Assembly: GCA_965200955.1 (NCBI GenBank)
Contig: OZ241742.1
Span: 3,348,001-3,412,000 of the forward strand
From: Bin80 sp026708685
GTDB lineage: Bacteria; Bacteroidota; Rhodothermia; Rhodothermales; Bin80
DNA length: 64,000 bases
Direction of reading: 5' to 3'
Shown: positions 9,721 through 17,855 of the stretch, one piece after another
Position numbering within the stretch: position 1 is the first letter of the stretch
Layout: the number at the start of each line of letters is the position of its first letter
Position numbers and translations under genes: made by a program
Notes under the pieces: generated by a model
Told to the model about the DNA's origin: nothing
The model's input: the letters and a program-made list of their open reading frames with translations, nothing else
Database searches by the model: none

Positions 9721-11400
9721 ATGAATAAGATAAAAATGAACCTATCTGTTACACTTCGCTCGTTGGTCCTTTCTGTGGCAATGCTGGTGTTTTTCGCAGC
9801 CTGTACGGACCTCTCTGAATCTATTGATGATCAAGTTCAGACAAGCGATTTCTTTCAAGATGATCAGCAATTCATCTCTGCCATGGGCGATGCCTACGGC
9901 AGCTTAGGCTCTGTTGGTGGGAACGGTGGCCCCGCTCGAGTCAACCAAGTCACCACCGACGAGATCATTGTTCCCACCAGGCAACAGGATTGGTTTGATG
10001 GCGGAGCTTGGCAACGCGTTCACGCTCATACTTGGGGAACCGACGAACCTGCAGCGTTTGACAACTTCTGGAATTCGTTCTTTGGTGGTGTGAACAATGC
10101 AAATCGTTTGATTTTCCAGTTTGAAAGTGCTTTGGAGGAAGGTACAGCAAATGCAGAGTTAGTCACTCCTTTCCTAGCTGAACTTAGAGTGCTACGTGCA
10201 TTCTACTATTTCTGGTTATTGGATGCATTTGGAAACGTACCCTTGGTGACCAGCTTTGATGATGCTCCAGAACAGCCATCTCAGCCATCTAGTGACTTTG
10301 CCGAAGGGCGACGTATGGTTTTTGCGTTTGTGGAAAAAGAACTCCTAGACAATATAGGATCTCTGAGTGATAACGTCCAGGCAACATACGGCCGAATGAA
10401 CAAGTATGTGGCCCATATGACGCTCGCAAAGTTGTACATGAATGCAGAAGTCTATACTGGAACCCCTCAATGGAATGATGCACTCGTGCAACTCAATGAA
10501 ATTATCAATTCGGGGATATATAGCCTGTCACCGGACTATCATGACAATTTTTTAGTCCTCAATGAGGGATCCCCTGAAAATATTTTTGTTGTACCATTTG
10601 ATAAGGTGTTTCGTACTGGCTTCAACCTTCATCAGATGACATTTCATTACGGTAGTCAGAATACTTATAACTTCCAAAATCAGCCTTGGAATGGGTGGAG
10701 TGCCACGCAGCGCCTCTATGAATCTGTCATCGATCCAGAGCAGAATCCTGGTCCTCAGGGAGAAGTCTGGGGGGTGAATCCGACCAGTGATGATGCTGGG
10801 CTAGAGCGTGTCATGGGAACATTGGACGACCGCCTTGATAATTTTGTTGTCGGCCCACAATACACATCTAGCGGTGCTAGAATTGAAGATAGTGGTGTGT
10901 ACAGCGATTTTGATTTGAATGGAGCTCCTCTCACATTCGTCCCGACGATTAATGATTTTGAGGAAGCGGCATGTCGTCAGTGTGGTGCGAGAATCGGGAA
11001 ATATGAATACGAATCTGGAATCGGCAGTAGTATGAGTAATGACTTTGTGCTATTTAGATATGCAGATGTCCTTCTTCTCAAAGCCGAAGCCTTGTGGAGG
11101 GAAAATTCAGCCAGCACTGAAGCGCTCGCCTTAGTGAATCAAATTCGTACCCGATCTGGTGTTGATCCATTTGACAGCCTAAATGAGGATCGCTTACTGG
11201 CTGAACGATCCAGAGAACTGTTTTATGAGCAAACCCGGCGTCAGGATTTGATTCGATTTGATGGAGTTGAAGGTGGAGTGACTCGATATAACGATCCGTG
11301 GAAGTATAAGGAGTTATCTGGAGCATTCCGGAATGTTGCACCCATCCCACAAAGCCAGCTACAAGCCAACCCGAACTTAGTTCAGAACCCTGGCTATTAG
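9721..11400 (+). CDS. SusD/RagB-family nutrient-binding lipoprotein
   Basis: This 559-residue outer-membrane lipoprotein has a lipobox (LVFFAAC, Cys at residue 28) after a basic and hydrophobic signal. The SusD fold is recognisable by LRVLRAFYYFWLLDAFGNVPLVT near residue 160, the TPR-like helices (KYVAHMTLAKLYMNAEVY), and the C-terminal FRYADVLLLKAEALWRE and LNEDRLLAERSRELFYEQTRRQDLIRF blocks. It caps the SusC barrel and binds the ligand at the surface. It sits 13 bp after the frameshifted susC and is followed by a strong terminator, so the pair forms one operon. No glycosidase genes are nearby, so the substrate cannot be guessed. Confidence 0.93.
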   Translation: MNKIKMNLSVTLRSLVLSVAMLVFFAACTDLSESIDDQVQTSDFFQDDQQFISAMGDAYGSLGSVGGNGGPARVNQVTTDEIIVPTRQQDWFDGGAWQRVHAHTWGTDEPAAFDNFWNSFFGGVNNANRLIFQFESALEEGTANAELVTPFLAELRVLRAFYYFWLLDAFGNVPLVTSFDDAPEQPSQPSSDFAEGRRMVFAFVEKELLDNIGSLSDNVQATYGRMNKYVAHMTLAKLYMNAEVYTGTPQWNDALVQLNEIINSGIYSLSPDYHDNFLVLNEGSPENIFVVPFDKVFRTGFNLHQMTFHYGSQNTYNFQNQPWNGWSATQRLYESVIDPEQNPGPQGEVWGVNPTSDDAGLERVMGTLDDRLDNFVVGPQYTSSGARIEDSGVYSDFDLNGAPLTFVPTINDFEEAACRQCGARIGKYEYESGIGSSMSNDFVLFRYADVLLLKAEALWRENSASTEALALVNQIRTRSGVDPFDSLNEDRLLAERSRELFYEQTRRQDLIRFDGVEGGVTRYNDPWKYKELSGAFRNVAPIPQSQLQANPNLVQNPGY

Positions 11401-11423
11401 AACCTGACTGATTTCAGTTGAAT

Positions 11424-11457
11424 AGTCCTCCTGTGCTTGCATGGGAGGACTTTTTTT
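11424..11457 (+). terminator. Rho-independent terminator after susD
   Basis: AGTCCTCC at 11424-11431 pairs perfectly with GGAGGACT at 11444-11451, and a run of seven T follows. It lies 23 bases after the susD stop and ends the susCD transcript. Confidence 0.85.
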
Positions 11458-11496
11458 CGAATCTAATTCTCAATACCGAAATGAATCAAATTTTTC

Positions 11497-11519
11497 GGGA
11501 ATTATATCCATGAGTGCCG
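11497..11519 (+). repeat. Solitary element-end-like sequence
   Basis: GGGAATTATAT followed by CCATGAGT matches 18 of 23 positions of the left terminus of the miniature element at 16414. No matching opposite end and no flanking duplication are visible nearby, so this may be a relic of an old insertion or a chance match in AT-rich DNA. Confidence 0.3.
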
Positions 11520-11655
11520 AAATTTTCGGAGGCAAACTCAAAATAGTAGACATTGAAGAGCCTAAAAAAGACTGACATGCAAATTCAGGTTAACAGGCAA
11601 TAGCCTCTCACTGATGTGCGAGAATGAACTCTCGCATCATCTGAGTTTCTGACTG

Positions 11656-14600
11656 TCAGTTGGAGCTATGGGTTGTATGCGGTATTATTTGTTCAAATAA
11701 GATTGGAGTATGATTGGAGCGTGCAACGATGACTCTTGTTGGGGTATGTTCCAAGATGTGAATCTGCCGCGTTTCCCCGGGAATACGAAAACCGCTGTTG
11801 TGAGGTATCTCTATATCACCAGAGTCAGAGAATTGGATGAATGTCCCCCATCCAGCATTCATAGCACCAAAAGCATCTGATGTTGCCGATAGATTCCCAG
11901 CTACAAATAAACTGGGCTTCCCGCCAATTTCTGCAAATTCCATAGCCATCACTGGGGCCCATTGAACCTCATCAGGCATTTCCTCTTGAATAAAGTGCCT
12001 ACCGCCATCATTCCAAAAAATCATTGATTGAAGAGTTTCAACCGTATGGGTTGAAGTAATTTCATCTCCAAACAAATCAGTCATAGATAACTCTTTATAG
12101 GTATGGTAGGTGGGAATGCGTGTCGACAGCGTAGGTATCTGTTGAAGCAATGGATCTCGTGAAGGCCATGGATACCACTTCTGATGATGCTTTTGCGCAA
12201 TAATTGGATCCATACGCCCATCTAAGTCAAAATCTTCTACATAAAGGGCTATGGGCACTTCAAGTACAGAATTCAGTCCAAGATTCCCAACTACTATGTC
12301 GGGGTATCCGTCCCTATTGATGTCATCTACAAGTAGACTTTGCCAGAGTCCCACGGTGTTCGAAAGCCCCAAAGAGTCCGTTCTGTTGAGTAGATCTTTT
12401 TTGCGATTTTCAAAAATCGTGATCGGCATCCACTCACCAACCAGAACCAGATCCAGAAAGGAGTCCCCAATAAGGTCTACCCAGGCTACTCCCGTCACAT
12501 GTCCAATCTGTTGCAATGACGATGATACACTATTGGTGATGTCAGCAAAATAACCGGCCCCATCATTTTCCAGAAGGTAGCTGTTTCCAGGCATTCCATA
12601 GCCCTCGGGGGAGGTATCGCTTCCTACAAATAGATCTATATCTCCGTCAAAGTCATAATCGGCTGCCGCAACGTCGGTTCCGTTAGAGGTAATGTTCGGT
12701 AGTCTGTGTGGGGCAGATTGAAAATGCCCAGAACCCGAATTTATATAGAGTTGATCCTGATGCAACCTGATAGGCTTTGTCCATCCGCCGCCTACTACAT
12801 ATAAGTCCTGATCCTCGTCCCCATCTGCATCAAAGAATAAAGCATCTACCTCTTCCATAGCCCTATGAATATCTGGAAAAGACATACTTCTAAAAGATCC
12901 ATCAACGGACTGAAGATACAAAGCACCCGGTTGGTCACGAGCTCCCCCAAGATACACATCTTCCAAACCATCACCATTGACATCTGCTACGGCTAAAGCG
13001 GCTCCAAGGGTACTCCGCCAATAGGGTAATACCGGAAGAATTTCATGATCGGTGACCTCATCTTGAACATGTACAAAAGTGATCCCATGATCTGTTACAG
13101 ATTGAAATTTTGCCTGCGAAATCGTTTTCTGTGAAAGAAGCATTTTTCCGTCAGTTTCATGTAAGGTCAGTCGTGCCCCAGCTGAGACATGCCCTACATT
13201 AGACTGGAGTCCAGATGGCCATGTAACGATTACGGAGTCTGCATGAGGGGCACTGCCGATTCCAAAATGCAGAGCGTGGTCCACAGATGACTGAAATCCG
13301 CGCGTCAGGAATTGCTCTTGAAGTTGTTGTATTCCCGAAACCCACACATGGACTTTAGCCCCGATTGCCGATGTGTTTTGATCTTTACCGCGGAGCACAA
13401 TTGAGATATAGTTATTGGTAGATTCATTCCGATAGATCAGAGATGGGTGATTCAAGGTATTGATGACAAGGTCTGGATCTCCATCTAGATCCAAGTCTCC
13501 GTAGGCTGCGCCGTTACCAATCACTGATTTATCAAGCCCCCAACTCGTACTCATGTCTTCAAACATCAGATTATCGCCCCCTTTGAATGCATAATTGGGA
13601 ACGATTGCTGTTGGCATTCGCTGTACAATTTCTGCTATTTGATCAGCAGGACCTTGCTGTAGAATATGTCGAATGTTTGGCGTTGCAACATACTCAATAT
13701 AATCTAGATCATTGGGTCGCCTCGGAATTCCATTTGTAACGTATAGATCTTTCCATCCATCTCCGTCAAAGTCGGCTAATAAAGGTGCCCAGGACCAGTC
13801 TGTTGCTTCAATTCCTGCAAAGGCACCAATTTCACTAAAAAAAGGAATCCCCTCTGGTGTAATTCCACGGTGCAGTTGCAATGTATTCCTTGAAAGTTGA
13901 GTGCCGTACCCAAAATCATCAAGTATTTTCATGAGTGCATCAGCATTCGTATTCCCAACGGTGCGTTGCGTAAAGAGATCGGGAGGGAGCATATCGAGAG
14001 CTATGATGTCAGGTAAGCCATCATTATTCAGATCGGCAATGTCAATTCCCATTGTAGAGCGACTGGTCGCTCCAACTGTTTGCCAGAGAGATTCCGTGAA
14101 TGTACCCTGACTGCTATTGAGATATAAGTAATCATCTTCATGAAAATCGTTACCCACATAAAGATCTGGCCATCCATCTAGATTTAAGTCGCTTGAAGCG
14201 ATCCCTAATCCATACCCAAGGGCACTGCTATAAATACCAGCCTCCATCGCAACACTTACAAAGAATCCATCATCTTGACGATAAAGTTTGTCCCCTACTT
14301 TTGGAGCATCAACGATTCTCCGCCAAGAAGCAACATACGACTGCCTAGAGTGGATAGCATGATTAAGTAAATATAAATCCAGATCTCCATCCAGATCATA
14401 ATCCAGCCAAATCGCATGAGTAGAGAGTCCCTCAAAGTCTAACCCATAACGTTGGCTTTCTTCCGTGAAAGTCCCGTCCTGCTGATTGATATACAATAGG
14501 TTATGTCCAGTTTTTGAGAGATGATTGACTTTACACACATAGATATCCATCCATCCGTCTCCGTTTACATCTGCCATGGTCACTCCAGCGGACCAAGTAT

Positions 14601-14925
14601 TTTCCTGAGGCTGGATCATAGAAGATTTTGTCACATCATCAAATCGGAAATCTCCTCGGTTTAGATAAAGTCGGTCAGGTACCTGATTGCCTGTCAAAAA
14701 AAGATCAGGTAGATGATCATTATTCACATCCCCAATCGCAACACCGCCTCCATCATAGAAGTATAGATACGTAATAATATTGAAATCATCTTCGGACTCA
14801 AGAGTATTTGAAAAATCAACTTGAGTTTGAGTATGATCTAACAGAGTAAACAGTGTTAAGGCATCTTCTGGCTCACTACTGCATCCGACCAGAAGGAGTA
14901 ACAATACAGCAAAGCTAATTCGCAT
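11656..14925 (-). CDS. FG-GAP/VCBS repeat lipoprotein with ASPIC/UnbV domain
   Basis: This is a large exported protein of about 1089 residues. It begins with a lipoprotein signal (MRISFAVLLLLLVGC). It contains two beta-propeller blocks of FG-GAP/VCBS repeats rich in calcium-binding DxDxDG motifs (GDVNNDHLPDLFL, DVNGDGWMDIYV, DYDLDGDLDLYL and many more), separated by an ASPIC/UnbV-like segment near residues 510-610 (LRGKDQNTSAIGAKVHVWVSG). Such CRTAC1-like proteins are abundant around SusCD systems in marine Bacteroidota, probably as surface binding proteins. I chose the ATG at 14925 because it starts the lipoprotein signal; an in-frame ATG at 14949 would place eight residues before it. Upstream lies the C-terminal relic of a second copy. 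Confidence 0.85.
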   Translation of the reverse strand: MRISFAVLLLLLVGCSSEPEDALTLFTLLDHTQTQVDFSNTLESEDDFNIITYLYFYDGGGVAIGDVNNDHLPDLFLTGNQVPDRLYLNRGDFRFDDVTKSSMIQPQENTWSAGVTMADVNGDGWMDIYVCKVNHLSKTGHNLLYINQQDGTFTEESQRYGLDFEGLSTHAIWLDYDLDGDLDLYLLNHAIHSRQSYVASWRRIVDAPKVGDKLYRQDDGFFVSVAMEAGIYSSALGYGLGIASSDLNLDGWPDLYVGNDFHEDDYLYLNSSQGTFTESLWQTVGATSRSTMGIDIADLNNDGLPDIIALDMLPPDLFTQRTVGNTNADALMKILDDFGYGTQLSRNTLQLHRGITPEGIPFFSEIGAFAGIEATDWSWAPLLADFDGDGWKDLYVTNGIPRRPNDLDYIEYVATPNIRHILQQGPADQIAEIVQRMPTAIVPNYAFKGGDNLMFEDMSTSWGLDKSVIGNGAAYGDLDLDGDPDLVINTLNHPSLIYRNESTNNYISIVLRGKDQNTSAIGAKVHVWVSGIQQLQEQFLTRGFQSSVDHALHFGIGSAPHADSVIVTWPSGLQSNVGHVSAGARLTLHETDGKMLLSQKTISQAKFQSVTDHGITFVHVQDEVTDHEILPVLPYWRSTLGAALAVADVNGDGLEDVYLGGARDQPGALYLQSVDGSFRSMSFPDIHRAMEEVDALFFDADGDEDQDLYVVGGGWTKPIRLHQDQLYINSGSGHFQSAPHRLPNITSNGTDVAAADYDFDGDIDLFVGSDTSPEGYGMPGNSYLLENDGAGYFADITNSVSSSLQQIGHVTGVAWVDLIGDSFLDLVLVGEWMPITIFENRKKDLLNRTDSLGLSNTVGLWQSLLVDDINRDGYPDIVVGNLGLNSVLEVPIALYVEDFDLDGRMDPIIAQKHHQKWYPWPSRDPLLQQIPTLSTRIPTYHTYKELSMTDLFGDEITSTHTVETLQSMIFWNDGGRHFIQEEMPDEVQWAPVMAMEFAEIGGKPSLFVAGNLSATSDAFGAMNAGWGTFIQFSDSGDIEIPHNSGFRIPGETRQIHILEHTPTRVIVARSNHTPILFEQIIPHTTHSSN

Positions 14926-15256
14926 ACGAAAAAATGCTAAGATGGGCATGATTACGGGTCACGATCACAAGCGTATGGCTGGTAGCATCTAAGGGCAGAA
15001 TTTGCCGAACTTGCCCTTCACCAAAGAAACCAGATTCTGGCCATTGCAGAATCTCCAATGAGGGTGCCATCATCGCTATGCCATAGCTACTATTATATCT
15101 TCCAGCCTCTGGCTTTACTTCATGTAGATTTTCTCCTGCCAAGATGAGATGGCCTTTGACGGTGGGCAGTTTCGTCATGCCATTTTTAGGGGAAAGTTGC
15201 ATCTCCTGAAGCTTAAGTGCCAGCGTGAAATTCCCATTCCCATCGTTGAGTCCTTT
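14915..15256 (-). pseudogene. C-terminal relic of a second FG-GAP/ASPIC protein
   Basis: About 113 codons remain open after an in-frame TAG at 15257-15259. The translated sequence (LNDGNGNFTLALKLQE, then LILAGENLHEVKPEAGRY, then GEGQVRQILPL) aligns with the last ~110 residues of the intact FG-GAP protein downstream (WNDGGRHFIQEEMPDE, LFVAGNLSATSDAFGAM, GETRQIHILEH). The propeller part and any start are missing. The relic's stop overlaps the start region of the intact gene. It looks like the remains of a tandem duplicate whose 5' part was deleted. Confidence 0.72.
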
Positions 15257-15627
15257 CTAGTCTGAAGTTGTGACACGTGCAGATGCATAGCAGGACGGAG
15301 TTCTTACTCAGAAAAAATATTCTGAAAGGTAACGTTCCAATACAATGCATAGGCGAAGAATGAATGTACTAAGTGAGGGAGCTTCGCAATAAGGTCATGG
15401 AGTAAATGCTAGGACACTGTGCTTCTACCCTAAACTTCCATAAAATACAGATTTGAGTCTCAAAATCCCACTTTTTCTTTAAAATTGCCTAAATTTAGTA
15501 ACTTATATAGATTTCTGTAGGCGTTGTTCTGATGTGTTGTGTGTGTGCTGAGGTTCGGATGCGGAGCACGCAGGGCTGAGATGTGCTATACAAACCTGTC
15601 CACTCGGGAAAATACCGGGAACTGACG
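15257..15627. other. Intergenic stretch, no gene seen
   Basis: This ~370-bp stretch lies between the FG-GAP relic (minus strand) and the decayed ATPase (plus strand). I see no recognisable coding motif. TACCGGGA at 15613-15620 repeats eight bases of the tRNA-Leu 3' end, which is too short to call an attachment site. Confidence 0.4.
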
Positions 15628-16405
15628 ATGATAGATACAGCCCTTTTTCACCACCCCACACGGGGAGATGCATCCATCTCCGAAGTGACCGCGGCCCCGC
15701 GGCATTCTTTCAAGGGGCGCGAAGACATATGCGAGTGCTTCCAGTGCGTTCTTGCGGATGCATGGGGCACCAATGGAGATAGCATGTTTCTGATTCTGGG
15801 GGTGTCAGGTGCGGGGAAATCCGCACTAATGCATCAGATGCTCAAAGACGCAGACTGGGCACTTGCACACATCGGCGTGGTGGAATTATGGGACCCCGCG
15901 GCAATGGTGCAGAACTGGGAAAGTCCTACACCGCCGGCCGCAACCTGTCGGAGAGTCAACGCGAAGATCATCTAGGGATGTGCCGCCAAAGAGGTCGCAG
16001 GCAGTGCAACCGTGCGAAAGGTGCTCCGAGACCTCGCCCCACAGGAGGGCATCATCCTCTTGCTGGACGAAGTACAGAAACTACGAAAAATTCAGGCACA
16101 TAACATGGCCGTGGCGGCCGACATACTCAATATGATTCATAACGGTATGCTCGGTATCCCCGCTGTTCTTCAGCATACCGGGCTGAGAACCACCAAGGGG
16201 ATCCTCAAAACACTAGGCATCTCCAGGTTTAGGTCCATTGCGTGCATAATATCGGGGCTTAATATCCCAATCCGAACGATCCATGATTCGCAACTAGCTG
16301 ACGATTGCAGGCAGTGCAAAAGGCAATGTTTTTCCCGTGGGGCGATACCCTCACCAAGAAAACCCATCAATGGCCCCAGCACATGATCTGCTACACACTG
16401 TGTAC

Positions 16406-16413
16406 AAAAAATG
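16406..16413. repeat. Left target-site duplication
   Basis: AAAAAATG directly precedes the left end of the composite element and is repeated exactly at 17408-17415. Eight base pairs is the usual duplication length for IS1595-family elements. A third copy at 16571-16578 follows the left miniature element. Confidence 0.82.
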
Positions 16414-16570
16414 GGGAATTATATACGTGAGTAACCATTTGGAGTGCTACCGTCTGAACTTGGCGATGTCTGCACCATACACTAGGTGAATGGACGATTA
16501 GAGCATTTCAGCTATGAACTCCGAGAACTCGTCAAATGAAAATATGAGTGTTACTCATATATATTAATGG
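16414..16570 (+). repeat. Miniature inverted-repeat element, left copy
   Basis: 157 bp beginning GGGAATTATATACGTGAGT and ending in the hairpin ATATGAGT-gtt-ACTCATAT (16542-16560) and TTAATGG. It aligns with the inverted right copy both at the ends and internally: GTGAATGGACGAT and AACTCCGAGAA are shared exactly. It is followed immediately by another AAAAAATG (16571-16578), so it looks individually bracketed by the same 8-mer. Confidence 0.75.
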
Positions 16571-16594
16571 AAAAAATGTTTTCATTCTACTGGG

Positions 16595-16917
16595 CTGAAT
16601 ATTCGCCATGCTCAGCATGTAGTCTTCAAGGGCACAAGCCTCCACATCCCAACGCTGGTAGAAGGGGCGGGGGAGACCATACAGAAGTACCCGAATCCAT
16701 TTACATCAGAGATCCATGTAGTGTTTGATGTGGAAACGCGGGGGATGTTTTTGATTGATGTCTATTGGGTGGACGAAAGGTGCTTTTCAAGTGTCAATGT
16801 GGGTTTTGTGTCTGAGGGGAAACATCAGGAGTGTATGATGGCTCGCGGCTTGCTCCAGATATTTATCTGGTGCGGGTAGCAGTGGATGGAGTGCCAAGCG
16901 GGAACACCATCGGATCG
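16595..16917 (+). pseudogene. Relic of a T9SS type A C-terminal sorting domain in the cargo
   Basis: The translation reads ETIQKYPNPFTSEIHVVFDV, then FLIDVYWVDERCF, then VNVGFVSEGKHQ. A frameshift near 16829 leads to VYDGSRLAPDIYLVRVAVDG. This is the order of the type IX secretion C-terminal domain (YPNPF... DVY...LG...G.H...DG..L..G.Y..R), with one frameshift. No full-length protein or start codon precedes it, so only the sorting tail was captured. In an intact protein this domain directs export through T9SS and cell-surface attachment. Confidence 0.6.
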
Positions 16918-16951
16918 TACGCATTAACTCATTCAATCGATTTTCAGCATC

Positions 16952-17218
16952 ATGCAAGAATATCAATTTTGGGCAATGATGGGTGGCTTTGTCGCCATCC
17001 TTGTATTCCTGTGGAAAATATCCAGCGATAACCGCAAGGCGGATGAGGCCAGACATAGGGACATCCAGACGTTACGGGCGGAGATGAACAATATGCGCTT
17101 TGACCTGTCCGCAGAGATCCGAAATCTAGCGGAGCGACTGGCACGCATGGAGGGAAGGCAGGAAGAAAGAGATGTGACCCCGCGAGGTACGAAAAAGGAG
17201 GATCCTGTCGCCGCGTAG
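16952..17218 (+). CDS. Small membrane protein with coiled coil, element cargo
   Basis: This 88-residue reading frame is intact. It has one N-terminal membrane helix (FWAMMGGFVAILVFLWKI, residues ~6-23). A charged helical segment follows (RHRDIQTLRAEMNNMRFDLSAEIRNLAERLARMEGRQEER, residues ~35-74) with heptad-like spacing. Small proteins of this plan (membrane anchor plus coiled coil ending in LARMEG-like repeats) are common orphans in bacteria; no function is assigned. No Shine-Dalgarno sequence is visible, which is normal for this group. It is the only intact gene inside the composite element. Confidence 0.6.
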   Translation: MQEYQFWAMMGGFVAILVFLWKISSDNRKADEARHRDIQTLRAEMNNMRFDLSAEIRNLAERLARMEGRQEERDVTPRGTKKEDPVAA

Positions 17219-17244
17219 TTGGCGGGTGGTGTAACGTAGTGAAA

Positions 17245-17407
17245 GGGCATTAGATACATGAGTAACCTACTCATGTATCCGTTTGATGGGATTCTCGGAG
17301 TTCCTAACAGAAACGCTCCTGATCGTCCATTCACCACTTGGTATAACACTCAACACATACGTAACAATCTTAAATTATCCATATGGTTACTCACGTAGAT
17401 AATTCCC
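17245..17407 (-). repeat. Miniature inverted-repeat element, right copy
   Basis: 163 bp, inverted relative to the left copy. Read on the minus strand it begins GGGAATTATCTACGTGAGT and ends TTACTCATGTATCTAATGCC. On the plus strand its inner end, GGGCATTAGATACATGAGT, matches the terminal repeat well. It contains the perfect hairpin GATACATGAGTA-acc-TACTCATGTATC (17253-17279). The outer end abuts the target duplication. Confidence 0.78.
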
Positions 17408-17415
17408 AAAAAATG
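17408..17415. repeat. Right target-site duplication
   Basis: AAAAAATG, identical to 16406-16413. ATPase homology resumes just after it, with codons equivalent to MSPEGLREVM of the paralogue. Confidence 0.82.
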
Positions 17416-17855
17416 CCCTGATAGATTCGGACGAGACATGACAGAAGACGGCCTAAAGACAGCGATGTAACATGGAGATCAGTATCGACACGCCTACTAC
17501 GCAGGGTGCGTGGACGGACTATACAAGGAAGATATTAAGATCGTCGCGGGGATCTTTAACTCAATAGAAATAGACACCACAGTTTCCCACTTGATGATCG
17601 TAGGGGCACTGGGCGATCACCACGCACCCAAAGATGTCGAAGATCTGTTCCAGAACCTGCTCCATCGTAGCGTGATAGTGCCGAACTATAATGGGCAGTA
17701 CCAGAGTCTCATCCCATCATTCCACAGTTGGATCATGGGCAATTTCGGGCGGGAAATGGGCAAAGAGTCGTGCTAGGTGATGACTCGGTGAGTGTGCGAG
17801 TGCACGCGTGTTGCTCTCCCCACAAAAACGTTTTACAGTGACCATCTAATGCCTG

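Larger units (their letters stand above)
16414..17407. mobile_element. Composite element: two inverted MITEs around a cargo, inserted in the ATPase
   Basis: The 994-bp unit has terminal inverted repeats that agree at 28 of 30 positions, starting GGGAATTAT at each end, and is flanked by the 8-bp duplication AAAAAATG. The homology of the interrupted ATPase stops and resumes at these borders. Inside, the two ends are separate ~160-bp miniature elements (16414-16570 and 17245-17407) in opposite orientation. The 674 bp between them carry a T9SS sorting-domain relic and a small membrane-protein gene. There is no transposase, so mobility would need an enzyme in trans. The first 15 bases, GGGAATTATATACGT, equal the terminus of the IS1595-type element at 40500. 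Confidence 0.85.
15628..17776 (+). pseudogene. Decayed orphan AAA ATPase, paralogue of the gene at 46135
   Basis: Pieces of one AAA-type ATPase can be followed across this region. Residues from 15628 show FKGREDICE and a Walker A (GVSGAGKSALMHQ). After an in-frame TAG at 15973-15975, the same frame continues with KVLRDLAPQEGIILLLDEVQK (Walker B) and ILNMIHNGMLGIPAVL. A frameshift near 16240 leads to GLISQSERSMIRN with a stop where the paralogue has Trp, then another to DTLTKKTHQWPQHM. The mobile element 16414-17407 interrupts here. Beyond it, DMTEDGLKTAM, a TAA at 17468, HAYYAGCVDGLY and a winged-helix-like end (SLIPSFHSWIMGNF) match the paralogue in order. GC content looks higher than in the flanking core genes. 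Confidence 0.8.

Noticed and set aside
11617..11636. Hairpin TGCGAGA/TCTCGCA downstream of the FG-GAP gene as its terminator
   Set aside because: No T-run on the minus strand side; could be incidental.
15613..15620. TACCGGGA as an attachment-site copy of the tRNA-Leu 3' end
   Set aside because: Only eight bases match and the flanks diverge at once; not better than chance.
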